From Gamarada debralockiae (taxonomy: Eukaryota > Ascomycota > Leotiomycetes > Helotiales > Hyphodiscaceae): a stretch of DNA of 48,837 bases. The stretch covers positions 1 to 48,837 of the forward strand of contig NXFV01001689.1 in the NCBI GenBank assembly GCA_002803225.1, in the 5' to 3' direction. The position numbers and the translations under genes are program-made. Positions 21,701-33,919 of the stretch are shown piece by piece. Below the pieces are notes generated by a model. That model saw nothing but the letters and a program-made list of their open reading frames with translations. It did no database searches and was not told the DNA's origin. Positions within the stretch are counted from its first letter, which is position 1. Each line of letters begins with the position of its first letter.

Positions 21701-24700
21701 ATGTCGCAACAAGCTCTTGATGCTCTCAACCGCATCGTGAGCGATTTGCGCTCACGGTAAGGATGCTCCAACTGCAAGACACATTTGGGCGCAGTCGCTG
21801 ACAGAATTCAAAATAGAAGTAGCGATGAAATACGAAAGAGAGCAGCTTTAGAGTTGAGAGAGCTGGTGGTAGTTACAGCGAGAGGTAGGCGCGGAGAATA
21901 ACGTCAGTCCATGACCACCAGGCTGACTATCTCAGACCTCCCCCAAGAAAGGTTCCTGGAGTTTTATAATGTCGTAAACTCGAGAATCACACAGCTTATC
22001 AGCCATGGAAATGATCCTGCCGACCGACTCGGCGGCATCCATGCGCTCGACGCGCTCATCGATTTCGACGGCGTCGATGCAGCCCAGAAGACAACCCGAT
22101 TTATACAATCGCTTCGAACAGTTCTGCGCGGAAAGGATTTGACGCCGATGCAGGCAGCGGCGGTAGCCCTTGGCAAGATTTGCAGACCAGGGGGTTCCCT
22201 GGTATCTGAGTTGGTTGAAAGTGAGGTCAAGACGGCACTGGAATGGCTGCAGTCGGATCGGGTGGAGGAGAGACGATACAGTGCTGTCCTTGTTCTTAGA
22301 GAGCTTGGACGTAATGCGCCGACCCTGATGTATACGTTTGTTGGCCTCATATTCGACCAAATATGGGTGGGCTTACGCGACAATCGACTTCTCATTCGGC
22401 AGACCGCAGCTGAGGCAATCAGCGCTTGTTTCCAGATCATACGCGAGAGAGATCAAGCCATGCGACAGACCTGGCAAGCAAAGATTTATGAGGAAGCAGT
22501 TCAGGGTGTCAGGCAAGGTTCAGTGGAGTACATCCATGGTTCTTTGCTGGTGATCAAGGAGTTGCTTCAACAAGGAGGCATGTTCATGCACGAGCACTAT
22601 CAGGAGGTCTGCGAGATTGTCTTTCGACATAAGGACCACCGAGATATTCAGATTCGTCGAACCGTGGTGATGTTGATTCCCGAGCTGGCAAACTACTCCC
22701 CAACAGAGTTTGCCCAGTCTTACCTGCACAAGTTCATGGTTTTCCTATCTGGTATGTTGAAGAAGGACAAAGACCGGAACGATGCATTCTTGGCTATTGG
22801 AAACATTGCCAACGCTGTGAAGAGCGCTATAGCACCGTACCTGGATGGAGTTTTGATATATGTTCGGGAGGGCCTGAGTCTCAAATCGTAAGTGCCTGGT
22901 TCTTTGAGATCCTGGACCTGATGCTAATACTCCCTAGGAGACGAAGCGGCACAGTTGACCCGGTCTTTGACTGCATCAGCAGACTTGCTGTGGCGGTTGG
23001 CCAAACCTTGAGCAAATATATGGAGGCTCTTCTTGATCCAATCTTTGCTTGTGAATTAACCCCAAAGCTCACACAAGCACTGGTGGATATGGCATTTTAC
23101 ATCCCACCTGTGAAGCCGACAATTCAGGAAAGATTACTGGACATGCTCAGCAAAGTGCTTTGCGGAGAACCATTCAAACCTCTGGGTGCGCCAACACCCA
23201 ACAGCATTGCTGCAGCTCCAGTTGTTCCCAAGGACTCGAAGGATCCTCTCGCATACGAACATCGCCAAGCCGAGATCAAATTAGCCCTGAATACTTTGGG
23301 AAGCTTCGACTTCTCCGGCCATGTTCTCAACGAATTCGTTCGCGATGTTGCTATCAAATATGTCGAAGACGAAAGCCCTGATATCCGAGAGGCAGCGGCA
23401 TTGACTTGCTGTCAGCTTTACGTTCGCGATCCGATTGTCAATCAGACCAGTTATCACGCTATCCAAGTCGTGAGCGAAGTCATTGAAAAACTTCTCACAG
23501 TTGGTGTTGCCGATCCTGACCCAGGAATTCGAAGAACCGTCCTTGCAGCTCTCGACGAACGTTTCGACCGACACCTTGCAAAGGCAGAAAATATTAGAAC
23601 TCTGTTCTTCGCTCTCAACGACGAGGTCTTCGCTATCCGAGAAGTTGCGATCGCCATCATTGGTCGCTTGACGCATGTCAATCCTGCATATGTAATCCCT
23701 TCACTGCGAAAGGTTCTCATTCAGATGCTCACGGAACTCGAGTTCTCTGATGTTGCCAGAAACAAGGAAGAGAGCGCAAGGCTGCTGAGCCTGCTCGTTC
23801 AGAACTCACAGACACTGATCAAGCCATATGTTGATCCCATGATCTCTGTTCTCCTTCCGAAAGCCCGAGATCCAAGTCCGGCAGTAGCTTCAACTATCCT
23901 TAAAGCTATCGGGGAACTTGCAACTGTTGGAGGCGAGGATATGATGCCATACATTGACAAGCTCATGCCAATTATCATAGAGGCTTTGCAAGATCAGAGC
24001 TCTTCTACAAAGCGCGAAGCAGCCTTGCGAACTCTGGGGCAGCTGGCAAGCAACTCCGGCTATGTCATCAAGCCCTATTTGGATTATCCGCAGTTACTCG
24101 AAATCCTCCAGAACATCATCCGAGGAGAACCTCAAAGAGGACCTTTACGCCAAGAAACCATCAAGCTTATGGGAATTCTAGGTGCTCTCGACCCCTACAG
24201 ACACCAACAAGTCGAAGAACGATCACCAGAAATGCAACTTCGTCTCGAGTCAAATCAAATGACCGATATCTCCCTGATGATGACCGGTCTTACGCCGTCG
24301 AACAAGGAGTATTTCCCGACGGTCGTGATCAACGCGTTGCTCAACATCTTGAAGGACCCCTCTCTGGTCCAGCATCACGCTGTTGTTATTGAGGCCATCA
24401 TGAGCATATTCAGGACTTTGGGACTAGAGTGTGTCTCTTTTCTGGACAAGATCATACCGGCCTTCTTGAGTGTTATCCGAAGCTCCCCATCGAATCGACT
24501 CGAGTCATACTTCAGTCAATTGAGCATCCTAGTAACGATTGTTAGACAGCACATTCGAAACTTCCTTCCTGATATTGTGAGCGTCCTGCAGGAATATTGG
24601 AATGTGTCTCCGACTCTTCAGGCCAACATTCTCCAGCTGGTCGAGGCTATTTCACGCTCACTCGAGGGCGAATTCAAGATATACCTAGCTGGTCTACTTC

Positions 24701-27700
24701 CACTCATGCTGAGTGTGCTAGAGAAGGACGTATCTACGAGACGCTTACCGTCCGAACGAGTGCTTCATGCCTTCCTGGTCTTTGGCTCCAGCAGCGAAGA
24801 GTACATGCACTTGATCATTCCAGTCATAGTCAGCGTCTTCGAAAAGCCACAGCAACCTTCCTTCATCCGCAAGTCTGCCATTGAGACCATTGGCAAGATA
24901 TCGCGACAAGTCAACCTCAATGATTATGCATCCAAGATCATTCATCCCTTGGCGCGAGTGCTAGCTGGAAATGATAGCTCGTTGAGACTTGCAGCACTTG
25001 ATACGCTCTGTGCACTCATCTTCCAGCTTGGTAAAGATTACCTCCACTTCGTCGGGACCATTAACAAAGTGCTTGTGGCACACCAGATTCAACATCAGAA
25101 TTACGAACTCTTAGTCAGCAAGTTGCAGAAAGGAGAGGTATTGCCACAAGATCTTAACGCTGAGGACCGCTACCACAATCAAATCGACGAAGCACCATTT
25201 GCTGACGTCAGCAACAAGAAGCTTGACTCAAATCCAGTTCACCTCAAAGCCTCCTGGGACGCTACTGGGAAGTCGACAAAGGAGGATTGGCAAGAATGGA
25301 TGCGCAGATTCAGTGTCACTGTTCTTATGGAGTCCCCCAACCATGCTCTCAGATCGTGCGCGAGTCTCGCCAGCGTATATCCCCCACTGGCACGAGAGCT
25401 ATTCAATTCCGCTTTCGTTTCTTGTTGGGGTGATCTCTTTGAGCCTTATCAGGCAAGTTCTGACCTTCAATTTCCCAGTCAAGATACCCCCCTCAAATTA
25501 CCCCATGCTAAGCCTCAATCAAAGGACGACTTGATTCAAAATATCGAGACCGCGATTCGATCTCCCCATGTCACACCCGACCTTCTTGGCATATTACTAA
25601 ACCTCGCAGAATTTATGGAGCATGACGATAAAGCCCTTCCAATCGATATTCGAGTGTTGGGTCGCGAAGCTGGCAGATGCCATGCGTGGGCGAAGGCGCT
25701 GCATTACAAGGAGCTGGAATTCTGCCAAGACCAGACAAGTGGTGCCGTTGAAGCGCTAATTCAAATTAACAACCAGCTACAGCAATACGACGCTGCTATC
25801 GGTATTCTACGCAAGGCCCAGCTCTACAAGGAGGGTATCCAGCTGCGCGAGACTTGGTTTGAGAAACTCGAGCGCTGGGAGGAGGCCCTGGAATTCTACA
25901 AGAAGCGCGAAGAAGAATTTCCTGACCAGGCAGAGAGTTTTGACATCATCATGGGCAAGATGAGATGCCTCCATGCTCTGGGTGAGTGGGATTCGCTGTC
26001 TGCTCTTGCTCAAGACCAATGGCGTACGTCTACCTTGGAGATCAAACGAGCAGTTGCACCTCTGGCTACTGGCGCTGCTTGGGGTCTTGGAAAATGGGAC
26101 TTGATGGACGACTACCTCAGTGTGATGAAGGCCAACACTCCCGATCGATCTTTCTTCGGGGCCATTCTCGCCTTGCACCGAAACCAATTCCGGGAAGCCG
26201 CTCTATATATTCAGAAGGCCAGAGAAGGCCTAGATACCGAACTGAGCGCCCTGGTCAGCGAGTCTTACAACAGAGCCTACACTGTCGTTGTTCGAGTACA
26301 GATGTTGGCAGAGCTCGAAGAACTCATCACCTACAAGCAGAGTAACAACAACCCTGCGAAGCAGGAGACTATGCGACAGACTTGGGAGAAGCGTCTCCTT
26401 GGTTGCCAACGCAATGTTGAGGTTTGGCAGAGAATGTTGAGATTACGCGGCCTGGTTATTTCCCCGAAGGAGAATATGCAAATGTGCATCAAATTTGCAA
26501 ACCTGTGCCGAAAATCCGGCCGGATGGGACTCGCAGAAATGGAGCTGAAGACCCTCATCGGAAGCGAGGAAAGCTTGGACATGATGCTACCTATCACCGA
26601 GACAGGAGAGTACCGACGAAATGGACGTTCGCCATCGAAGACCATTCCACCGCATGTCAATTACGCCGTCCTTAAATACCAGTGGGCTGCTGGCAAACAG
26701 ACTCAAGCTTTGGAGGCTCTTAAGATTTTCACAACAGAGATGGCTGATAAGTTGGAAGCTGCTCAGATGGCCGCTCAAGGCATGAACGGTACTAATGACG
26801 TCCACGGCATGAATGGTATGAACGGCCTGAATGGAGCTGCCGCTACCAATGGTTATGGATTGCACAGCAATGGCTTGTCTGCCGCCAACGCTGTGCTGAG
26901 CCCCAAAGCTATGGCTGATCACACTAAACTCCTCGCTCGGTGCTGCTTGAAGCAAGGCGAATGGCAAGTTGTGCAGAAGAAGGGTGACTGGCAGCATGAT
27001 CATGTCGATGATGTCTTGGCTTCTTACCGGGCTGCGACACGCTTCAATCCCAACTGGTACAAAGCCTGGCATGCATGGGCTCTTGCGAACTTCGAGATCG
27101 TACAGGCTATCAGTCAACGACCGGAGCACGATTCGACACCCGTTCCACCAAACATTGTTATCGAGCATGTGGTTCCTGCAGTTCGTGGTTTCTTCAAATC
27201 GATCGCACTCTCGGACGGCAGCTCTCTGCAAGATACACTTCGTCTGTTAACCTTGTGGTTTGCCCACGGCGGTAGCCCAGAGGTGAATGCCGCTGTTACT
27301 GAAGGCTTTGCCTCGGTCAGTGTTGATACCTGGCTGGAAGTCATTCCTCAACTTATTGCTCGAATCAATCAACCAAACACTCGGGTTCGACAGTCAATCC
27401 ACAATCTGCTCGCAGATATCGGCAGAGCTCATCCACAGGCACTTGTCTACCCATTGACGGTCGCAATGAAATCAGCTCCGAATACTAGGCGATCAAGATC
27501 AGCCATGCAGATCATGGACAGTATGCGCCAGCACAGCGCTCGACTCGTTGAACAGGCGGATATTGTCAGTCATGAGCTCATTCGTGTTGCAGTTCTGTGG
27601 CATGAACAGTGGCATGAAGGTCTTGAGGAGGCTTCTAGACTGTACTTCGGTGACCGAAATATCGAGGGTATGTTTGCTACCTTGGCACCGTTGCATGATA

Positions 27701-29279
27701 TGCTCGACCAAGGTCCAGAAACACTCCGAGAGATTTCCTTCGCCCAGACTTTCGGCCGTGACCTCCAAGAAGCCCGTGAATGGTGTTACACCTACCGACA
27801 ATCAGGAGATGTTGGCGATATCAACCAGGCTTGGGACCTCTACTACCAGGTGTTCAGAAGAATCGCACGCCAACTCCCACAACTCAACAATCTGGAATTG
27901 GCTTACGTGTCACCCAAGCTTCTTCACGCCCGGGATCTGGATTTGGCCGTACCTGGTACCTACCAAAGTGGAAAGCCCGTCATCAGAATTCTCAACTTCG
28001 ACACTAACTTCAGCGTCATCTCGTCGAAACAACGTCCCCGAAAGCTTAGCCTCAATGGAAGCGATGGCACGGCCTACGCATTCCTTCTTAAGGGTCACGA
28101 AGATATTCGTCAAGATGAACGTGTCATGCAGCTATTCGGCCTGTGCAATACTCTGTTGACCAGCGACTCGGAGTCATACAAGAGACACCTTAACATACAA
28201 CGATACCCCGCTATTCCTCTGTCGCAAAACTCAGGTCTTTTGGGCTGGGTTCCAAACAGCGACACCCTCCACGTCTTAATTCGCGAGTACAGAGAGAGTC
28301 GCAAGATCCTACTCAACATCGAACACCGCATCATGTTGCAGATGGCACCAGACTACGATAATCTTACTCTCATGCAAAAGGTCGAAGTTTTCGGATACGC
28401 GTTGGACAACACCACTGGTCAAGATCTCTACCGAGTGCTTTGGCTGAAAAGCAAGAGCTCAGAATCCTGGCTTGAGCGACGTACCAACTATACTCGATCC
28501 TTGGGTGTGATGTCCATGGTTGGCTACATCCTTGGTCTCGGTGATAGACATCCTTCGAACTTGATGCTCGACAGAATTACTGGCAAGATCATCCATATCG
28601 ATTTTGGTGACTGTTTCGAAGTTGCTATGCATCGCGAGAAATATCCAGAGCGAGTGCCGTTCCGATTGACGAGAATGTTGACGTATGCCATGGAAGTTAG
28701 CAACATTGAGGGAAGTTTCAGAATCACTTGTGAGAATGTCATGAGAGTGTTACGCGACAACAAAGAATCTTTAATGGCTGTCCTGGAAGCTGTAAGTATC
28801 TTTCCCACATCTTGGTTTGCATTTCTAACGATCAATAGTTCATTCATGATCCTCTCCTGAATTGGCGTCTCACAGGCGAAAATACTTCTCCACCAGGTCC
28901 CAACTTCCGCTCAGAACGCCGTGATTCTATCATGGCTGCCCAAGACCGCAGACCCTCGATCATGGATGCTGAAGTCCCACCATCCGCGTTCATGGCTCAA
29001 GATCCTACCGCTGCGCCAGGAGGACCGCCATCCTCACGGTCACGCGCAAGAACGAATTCCACAGCAGCCGGTGCGGGAGCACCAGACGCAGATGCAGCGG
29101 AGACCCAGAACGAGAGAGCAGTGCAGGTGTTGAACAGAGTCAAGGAGAAGCTCACAGGTCACGATTTTAGACCCGACGAAGAACTCACTTATATCCTCCA
29201 AGTAGACAAGCTACTGATCGAGGCGACGAAGTTGGAGAATCTATGCCAGCATTATATCGGCTGGTGTAGTTTCTGGTGA
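21701..29279 (+). CDS. TOR: Target of rapamycin (TOR) Ser/Thr kinase
   Basis: PI3K-related kinase, core of TORC1/TORC2, controlling growth in response to nutrients. Exons 21701-21756, 21817-21884, 21936-22887, 22938-28791 and 28839-29279 total 7371 nt, giving 2456 aa, normal for fungal TOR. HEAT repeats fill about residues 1-1250. A FAT domain follows, with an Asn/Gly/Met-rich insert near 1640-1680. The FRB domain (about 1905-2005) has LWHEQWHEGLEEASRLYFG and QAWDLYYQVFRRI. The kinase domain has LKGHEDIRQDERVMQLF (about 2077), the GDRHPSNLML catalytic loop (about 2227) and HIDFGD (about 2245). After a disordered stretch the protein ends in a FATC domain, LCQHYIGWCSFW. All four introns are 47-60 bp with GTAAGT/GTAGGC/GTAAGG donors. 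The FRB serine in ASRLYFG is kept, which is compatible with FKBP-rapamycin binding. No frame damage seen. Confidence 0.98.
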
Positions 29280-30299
29280 GGCGGTGACAGGGAAGGTGCA
29301 TAGAAAGGTAGATAGATCATTTACGATTGAACGGCCTACATGGTGGCGTTTTGAGCGATGCTTTTTCACATGATAGGGTGGAAGGATACTTGGAATAAAG
29401 GCGGAGATTGTATTACTCTTGTACATATAGAGTGCATTTTGCGGTTTTGCACTGGAGTTTGGGCATAGGGATGGGCGTAGCAGGTGGGCCATGCAATTTA
29501 TACGATGCATTACATGGTGGTGACTTGCTGAATCGTTGAAATGGGGTGAGTGACTGAGATAATAGCTTCACATATTACTTCGATATCCAATATGTCAGGC
29601 AAGGCGATAATTCTCCAAGTGGAGAATCTCTCCCATCGCTGATTCTCAAACATCGCTTCGAGCATGAGACGGTTAAGCATTGCATTATTATGAGCGAGAT
29701 CTTGTAATAAAGATCAGATGAAAAGACGGGATGAAACCCCGCCAATGATCTGCAACGCAGCATGCTTCGGAGGTTAAATCATCCCTCCCTCAACATGGAG
29801 ATCTAAACTTTTCTCCGAAGTTACTGAGACTGGAAGTGCAGCGGCTGACCAGTGTCTTGGCGGCTGGATGAGGACATGAGACGAAGGAGGCAATGCATTG
29901 CCGGTTATCTAACTGATCCTTTGGAGCTAGTATTCTGCCGCCCAGAAGCCTGACAGACAGGCACACTGTGCCCAGAAGATGACTGCGTCGGCTTACAGGA
30001 TGTCTCATGTCAGTTCAGGCTCAACTTCAGATCCATCCAGAAGCGTTGCTGAGCATTGCTTGTTGTCACTTCCAAATGCCACCTGGAGTCTCCTTTCCGC
30101 CTTGGCATTGTCTCGATGGAAGTCACCGTCTGAAGCTTGACGCCAAGGATTATATATCTTTCATTTTCCTTCTAATATCTCTCGCCCTTGTCATTCAAAG
30201 TCACACTCTTTGCTTCCTTTCCGTTCACGATCGTTTTTAAACTTCTCATTCTTTCTCATCTGTCGGTCAGGTGCATCTGTACACCTTTTAATATTGCAT
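29280..30299. other. Intergenic region downstream of TOR
   Basis: TOR 3' UTR and flank, then the 5' flank of the Egh16-like relic, including pyrimidine-rich sequence near 30160-30270. Only short frames without motifs. Nothing supported. Confidence 0.5.
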
Positions 30300-30940
30300 C
30301 ATATATGCATTCCAACTTCTTGCCCTCGGCCTCCTTGCTTCAACACCGCTCGCTTCTGTTCATTGCCTGCTTATCATTGCCACTGGAGACTTGGAGGAAA
30401 CGGGACTGGACTGGGAGTTCTGTTCGCCGACGACAATACCCTGAACGACGTGGCCGTATTCAAAGGTACTGCTGGAGTAATCGCTCAACTAACATCAATA
30501 ATTCAGAGTGGAAACGTGGTCCTAGCCACCGCCTTCACAGCACAGATCAAGCTCACCGGCGCAACCCTTCCTCAAGTCTCAACAGGAGGAACCGTCACGA
30601 TATTCTCCACCATATCAACGCTGATGGAGCGGGACCGATGACATGCTCTACGTCTACCGATGCAACGGGCCAAGACTTTCATGACTATGATAATCACTAT
30701 GAACGTTCTGGGTGCGAATGGTAGGAGCGATGCTGCCAATGAGAACTTCCCTCTTGTTGCAAAGCTGCCGCCTGTACAGGAACTGTGGCAATGGATACGA
30801 ATGTTTGTGTTGTCAAGTGCACGAATTCTGTTGGACCTTTTGGATCTAATGTTCTTGTTCAACAAGGGCTGCGAAGAAGAGAAGGAGTGTTGGGACGGGT
30901 GGGAGTGTGCCTGCGAGAGCGAAAGGCTTGTTGAGTTTGT
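30300..30940 (+). pseudogene. Egh16/GAS1-type (DUF3129) secreted-protein pseudogene
   Basis: The family consists of secreted proteins of filamentous fungi, named after powdery-mildew gEgh16 and Magnaporthe GAS1/GAS2, often expressed during host penetration. Diagnostic pieces occur in order but in different plus-strand frames. A hydrophobic leader-like stretch lies at about 30308-30385. GGNGTGLGV is near 30395-30420, leading to PQVSTGGTVTI ending near 30603. INADGAGPMTC lies at 30614-30646. NVLGANGRSDAANENFPL lies at 30700-30755. A Cys-rich end CVVKCTNSVGPFG is near 30810-30850. Frame changes fall near 30385-30391, 30600-30610, 30669-30676 and 30768-30775, so at least four indels. No GT-AG interval could reconcile them because the pieces abut. 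The normal start codon is not in frame with the leader. Non-functional as it stands. Confidence 0.75.
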
Positions 30941-31582
30941 AAGGACCCTCGCAGCTAGAATATCAGGCATCAACTACCTAGCAGAATAACTCAAAGGGGA
31001 ACTCTCATGCCATTTCTTGTATTCAACTTCTTGTACGACGGCGCAAAACGGTCGAGACATTCGGTAGTTGGTTAAACAACACAGCTGAATACTAATCCAA
31101 CAGCGTAACTTGGAATATATTAGTCTATGATATCTATCCAAACCAGTAAATAATACAGTACTCCTAGTTTGTCGCTGTTGGCTACTCCTTATGCAACCTT
31201 GCACAACCCTCAAACTGGGGAGATAGTTTTTGGACCTCGGCTCAAAATACGGGATCCTCGTATTTATACTCTGCAAATCCGGGGTAGCCTATCATCCGGG
31301 AAATAGACCAATAGAACACTATTTGGGACCCAACTTCTACCAATTTTGGTTAATGTTAGGGAGTGCTGATGAGTTGAATTCGCGAGAGAGCCAATGCCTC
31401 GTAGCGCCCAGATGGGGAGCTGACAAGGTGGGGTCTAGTGCCGGGTGAATCAGTACATTAGCTGTCAGGGGGATTTAAATGTTGATAGCTTCTCCATCAG
31501 CTCTTTCTTAAACACTTTAGGATACAAATTCAAAATTCAGAATATCCAGCAGCAGCATCAGAGATAAGCCGAAGAACTCCTA
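30941..31582. other. Promoter region of the SDR gene
   Basis: No credible coding frame. A TTTAAAT element lies near 31476, about 105 bp upstream of the SDR start, and could act as a TATA-like site. Nothing else supported. Confidence 0.4.
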
Positions 31583-32660
31583 ATGCCAGAATTCACACCA
31601 GAAAGGTAAGTATCTGCTCAATATCAGAAAATCTAGGCTGACGGCTTCGCAGTGTTGCCTTCGTCACGGGTGAATCTCCTACCCTACCTTGACCTCTTGG
31701 TACTGAGTCAGAGCCATTGTACTGACACCCACCAGGGGCCGGCTCAGGCATCGGTCTGGCAGTAGCCCAGCGTCTCGTCGCCGACGGCATCAAACACATC
31801 GCCGTCATCGACATCACCTCAGAGCACCTCTCCGAATGTGTCTCCTCTCTCAGCACCATCGATTCCTCAGCCCAAGTCCTAAAACTTGGCTGTGATTGCA
31901 GCTCTGAAGAAGCAATTGAAGCCGCTATCTCCGAGACTGTGAAGAAATTTGGGAGACTGGATGTGTGTTTCAATGCTGCTGGAATTGGCGCAGGCCCTGA
32001 GGGTCCTAGTGCCATTGCGGAGATGAGTTCGCAGAATTTGGATGCGGTTTTAGGACTCAATCTGAGGGGTGTTTGGCTTTGTGAGAGAGCGGAGATTAGG
32101 CAGATGTTGAAGCAGGAGATGAGGGATGTTACGTGAGTCTATGGTTTCTGCAGAGCGGGTTACATGAGCTGATTCGAGGTCGCGATCAGTACAGGACTGA
32201 AGCTTAAGACGAGAGGGAGTATTGTGAATGTTGGGAGTTTGACTAGTCATTTGGCTATCAACAAGTTGACGCCTTATATCATGTCTAAGCACGGTACGTT
32301 ATACCCCTATCAAGCCCTTCAAACTGTGTACTGATAATTCTCAGCTGTTCTGGGTCTCACCAGAGCGGATGCTTTGGACTACGGCCAAGAAGGAATCAGA
32401 ATCAACTGCATATGCCCGGGATGGATCAAGACGAAGATGACTCAGCTTCTGTGGGAGAGTCCTCTGGTGAGTTCTTATTGTCCGCTGGGAAGTTTAGCAC
32501 TGACAGAAAGAAGGGCGCCACATATGCAGCAAGAGCGCCAATGAATCGTTGGGGGATGCCTGAAGAGGTTGCGTATATAGTTAGTTTCCTGTTAAGTGAT
32601 AAGGCTAGCTACATGACTGGGACGAGTATTGAGGTTGATGGAGGATATCATGTCTGTTGA
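31583..32660 (+). CDS. Short-chain dehydrogenase/reductase, classical type
   Basis: NAD(P)-dependent oxidoreductase, 270 aa. Exons 31583-31605, 31653-31669, 31736-32132, 32190-32293, 32345-32466 and 32511-32660 sum to 813 nt. The Rossmann motif TGAGSGIG (residues 13-20) is split by the third exon boundary. An Asp ends beta-2 (AVIDIT), favouring NAD over NADP. NAAGIG (the NNAG-like site), Ser in NVGSLTS, and YIMSK supply the catalytic N-S-Y-K set. ICPGWIKTKMT and WGMPEEVA...YMTGTSIEVDGG are classical C-terminal signatures. The last intron (GTGAGT donor) has two possible AGs four bases apart, and only the second (32509-32510) keeps frame. Substrate cannot be told. The gene stands alone next to the Egh16-like relic. 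Confidence 0.9.
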
Positions 32661-33105
32661 TATGCTCAGATATGTGTATCGTTCATCAAGTCCAGCGAAC
32701 GATGGAGTTGAGCATCTGCTGTGGCGGCCTTACCGTACTTAACCAAAGCAAAACCAGTATCCAACTACCTTGTAAACCACCATCTCAAAGTCTCGGAGCA
32801 CAGGGGTATTCGAAGGAATCTGATGATTATTGTCGTATTATCGAATCGATCTGAACTATGTCTTTTCACGTCTGATATCGTACATATACAAGTTTATCCC
32901 ACGGTCCATGCAAATGCTGACCAAACCCACTGTACAATCCCAAACGCCTGGCTATGTCGAATACAGAGGGAAGATTTCGAGACTGCGCTCGGGTCGAAGG
33001 GTAGCCCAACCGGACCATTCATGCTGGCCATCTCTTCACCAGTTCATCTATCACCTGGGCGTAACCATCGCACCAAGCACTATTACCACCACCCCTCGCA
33101 AAGCG
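32661..33105. other. Convergent 3' flanks of SDR and PAM16
   Basis: 445 bp between two convergent stop codons. Overlapping short plus-strand frames (up to 133 codons, extending into PAM16) show no motif and look like shadows. Nothing supported. Confidence 0.5.
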
Positions 33106-33613
33106 CTACCGATCCTTAAAAACCTTCGGTTTCCACCCCCCCTTCAATTCCGCCTCTCTACTCGCTGCCTCCGCCGCCTGTCTTACTTCGTTCTCAATAC
33201 GTTCTCTCGCCCTCAGAATCTTGCTCTGTAAATAGAAACTCCCCCCTTTCTTAGGATCATTGGCATCGAACAGTTTCTTAAATCGTTCCATCACGTCCTC
33301 CATATTCGTTTGGCCTTTTTGAGGTGGCTTGACGTTTAGGATCTTGCATGCTTCTTCGAGGGTTAGGCCGTGGGAGGCGAAGGTATTTGCCGAACCGGAT
33401 TTTGCTTGGGCTTTGGCGTATTGGGATGATGCGGATGCTTGCTTGTAAGCTTCTGCGAAGGCGCGGCCCAGGACGCGGCTCCCGGTGAGGACTACTTGGG
33501 TTATTATTCGATGCGCCTGGGAGGATGTTAGTTGGAGGTGCCATTGAGAGGGATCTAATCATCTAGATGGTTCGCGTGGGAAATAGAGTTTGAGAAGGAT
33601 GTAGACCTACCAT
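33106..33613 (-). CDS. PAM16: Mitochondrial import motor subunit Pam16/Tim16
   Basis: J-like subunit of the presequence translocase-associated motor at the matrix face of TIM23. It pairs with and restrains Pam18/Tim14. Exon 1 is only the ATG (33613-33611). A 94-bp intron (33517-33610; GTAGGT donor, CTAAC branch, CCCAG acceptor) follows, then 33516-33106, for 137 aa. The protein reads M-AHRIITQVVLTGSRVLGRAFAEA, a typical membrane-associated N-terminus. Residues about 60-115 form the degenerate J-domain: LEEACKILNV, MEDVMERFKKLFDAND, GGSFYLQSKILRARERIENE. The catalytic HPD is absent, as expected for Pam16. The tail is basic. It is divergent from YIP1, with 306 bp between start codons. Confidence 0.93.
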
Positions 33614-33919
33614 GCTGTGATAAAATCTCGAACAATCACCGCTTTTGAATTGGAATGCGTGGTGATGGCAAAGCAAGTGAAGTCGAAGATCTCGGTCTCT
33701 CCAGAACTTTTTTGCAGCGTAACGGAAAAAGCCGCCCCAGCTTCCGGCCGCTCAAAATTTATTTTCGCCTAATATCCAAGGCGCCAATATCAAATCCAAG
33801 ATGACAGTTGGACAAGCTGTGAACAACTACACCACTTCCTTGCTCTCATAACCTCCACATTGTCATTCTTCTTGAAAACCATTCCATCACACTCTTTAAA
33901 AGCCCCCACAGCTCTAGCT

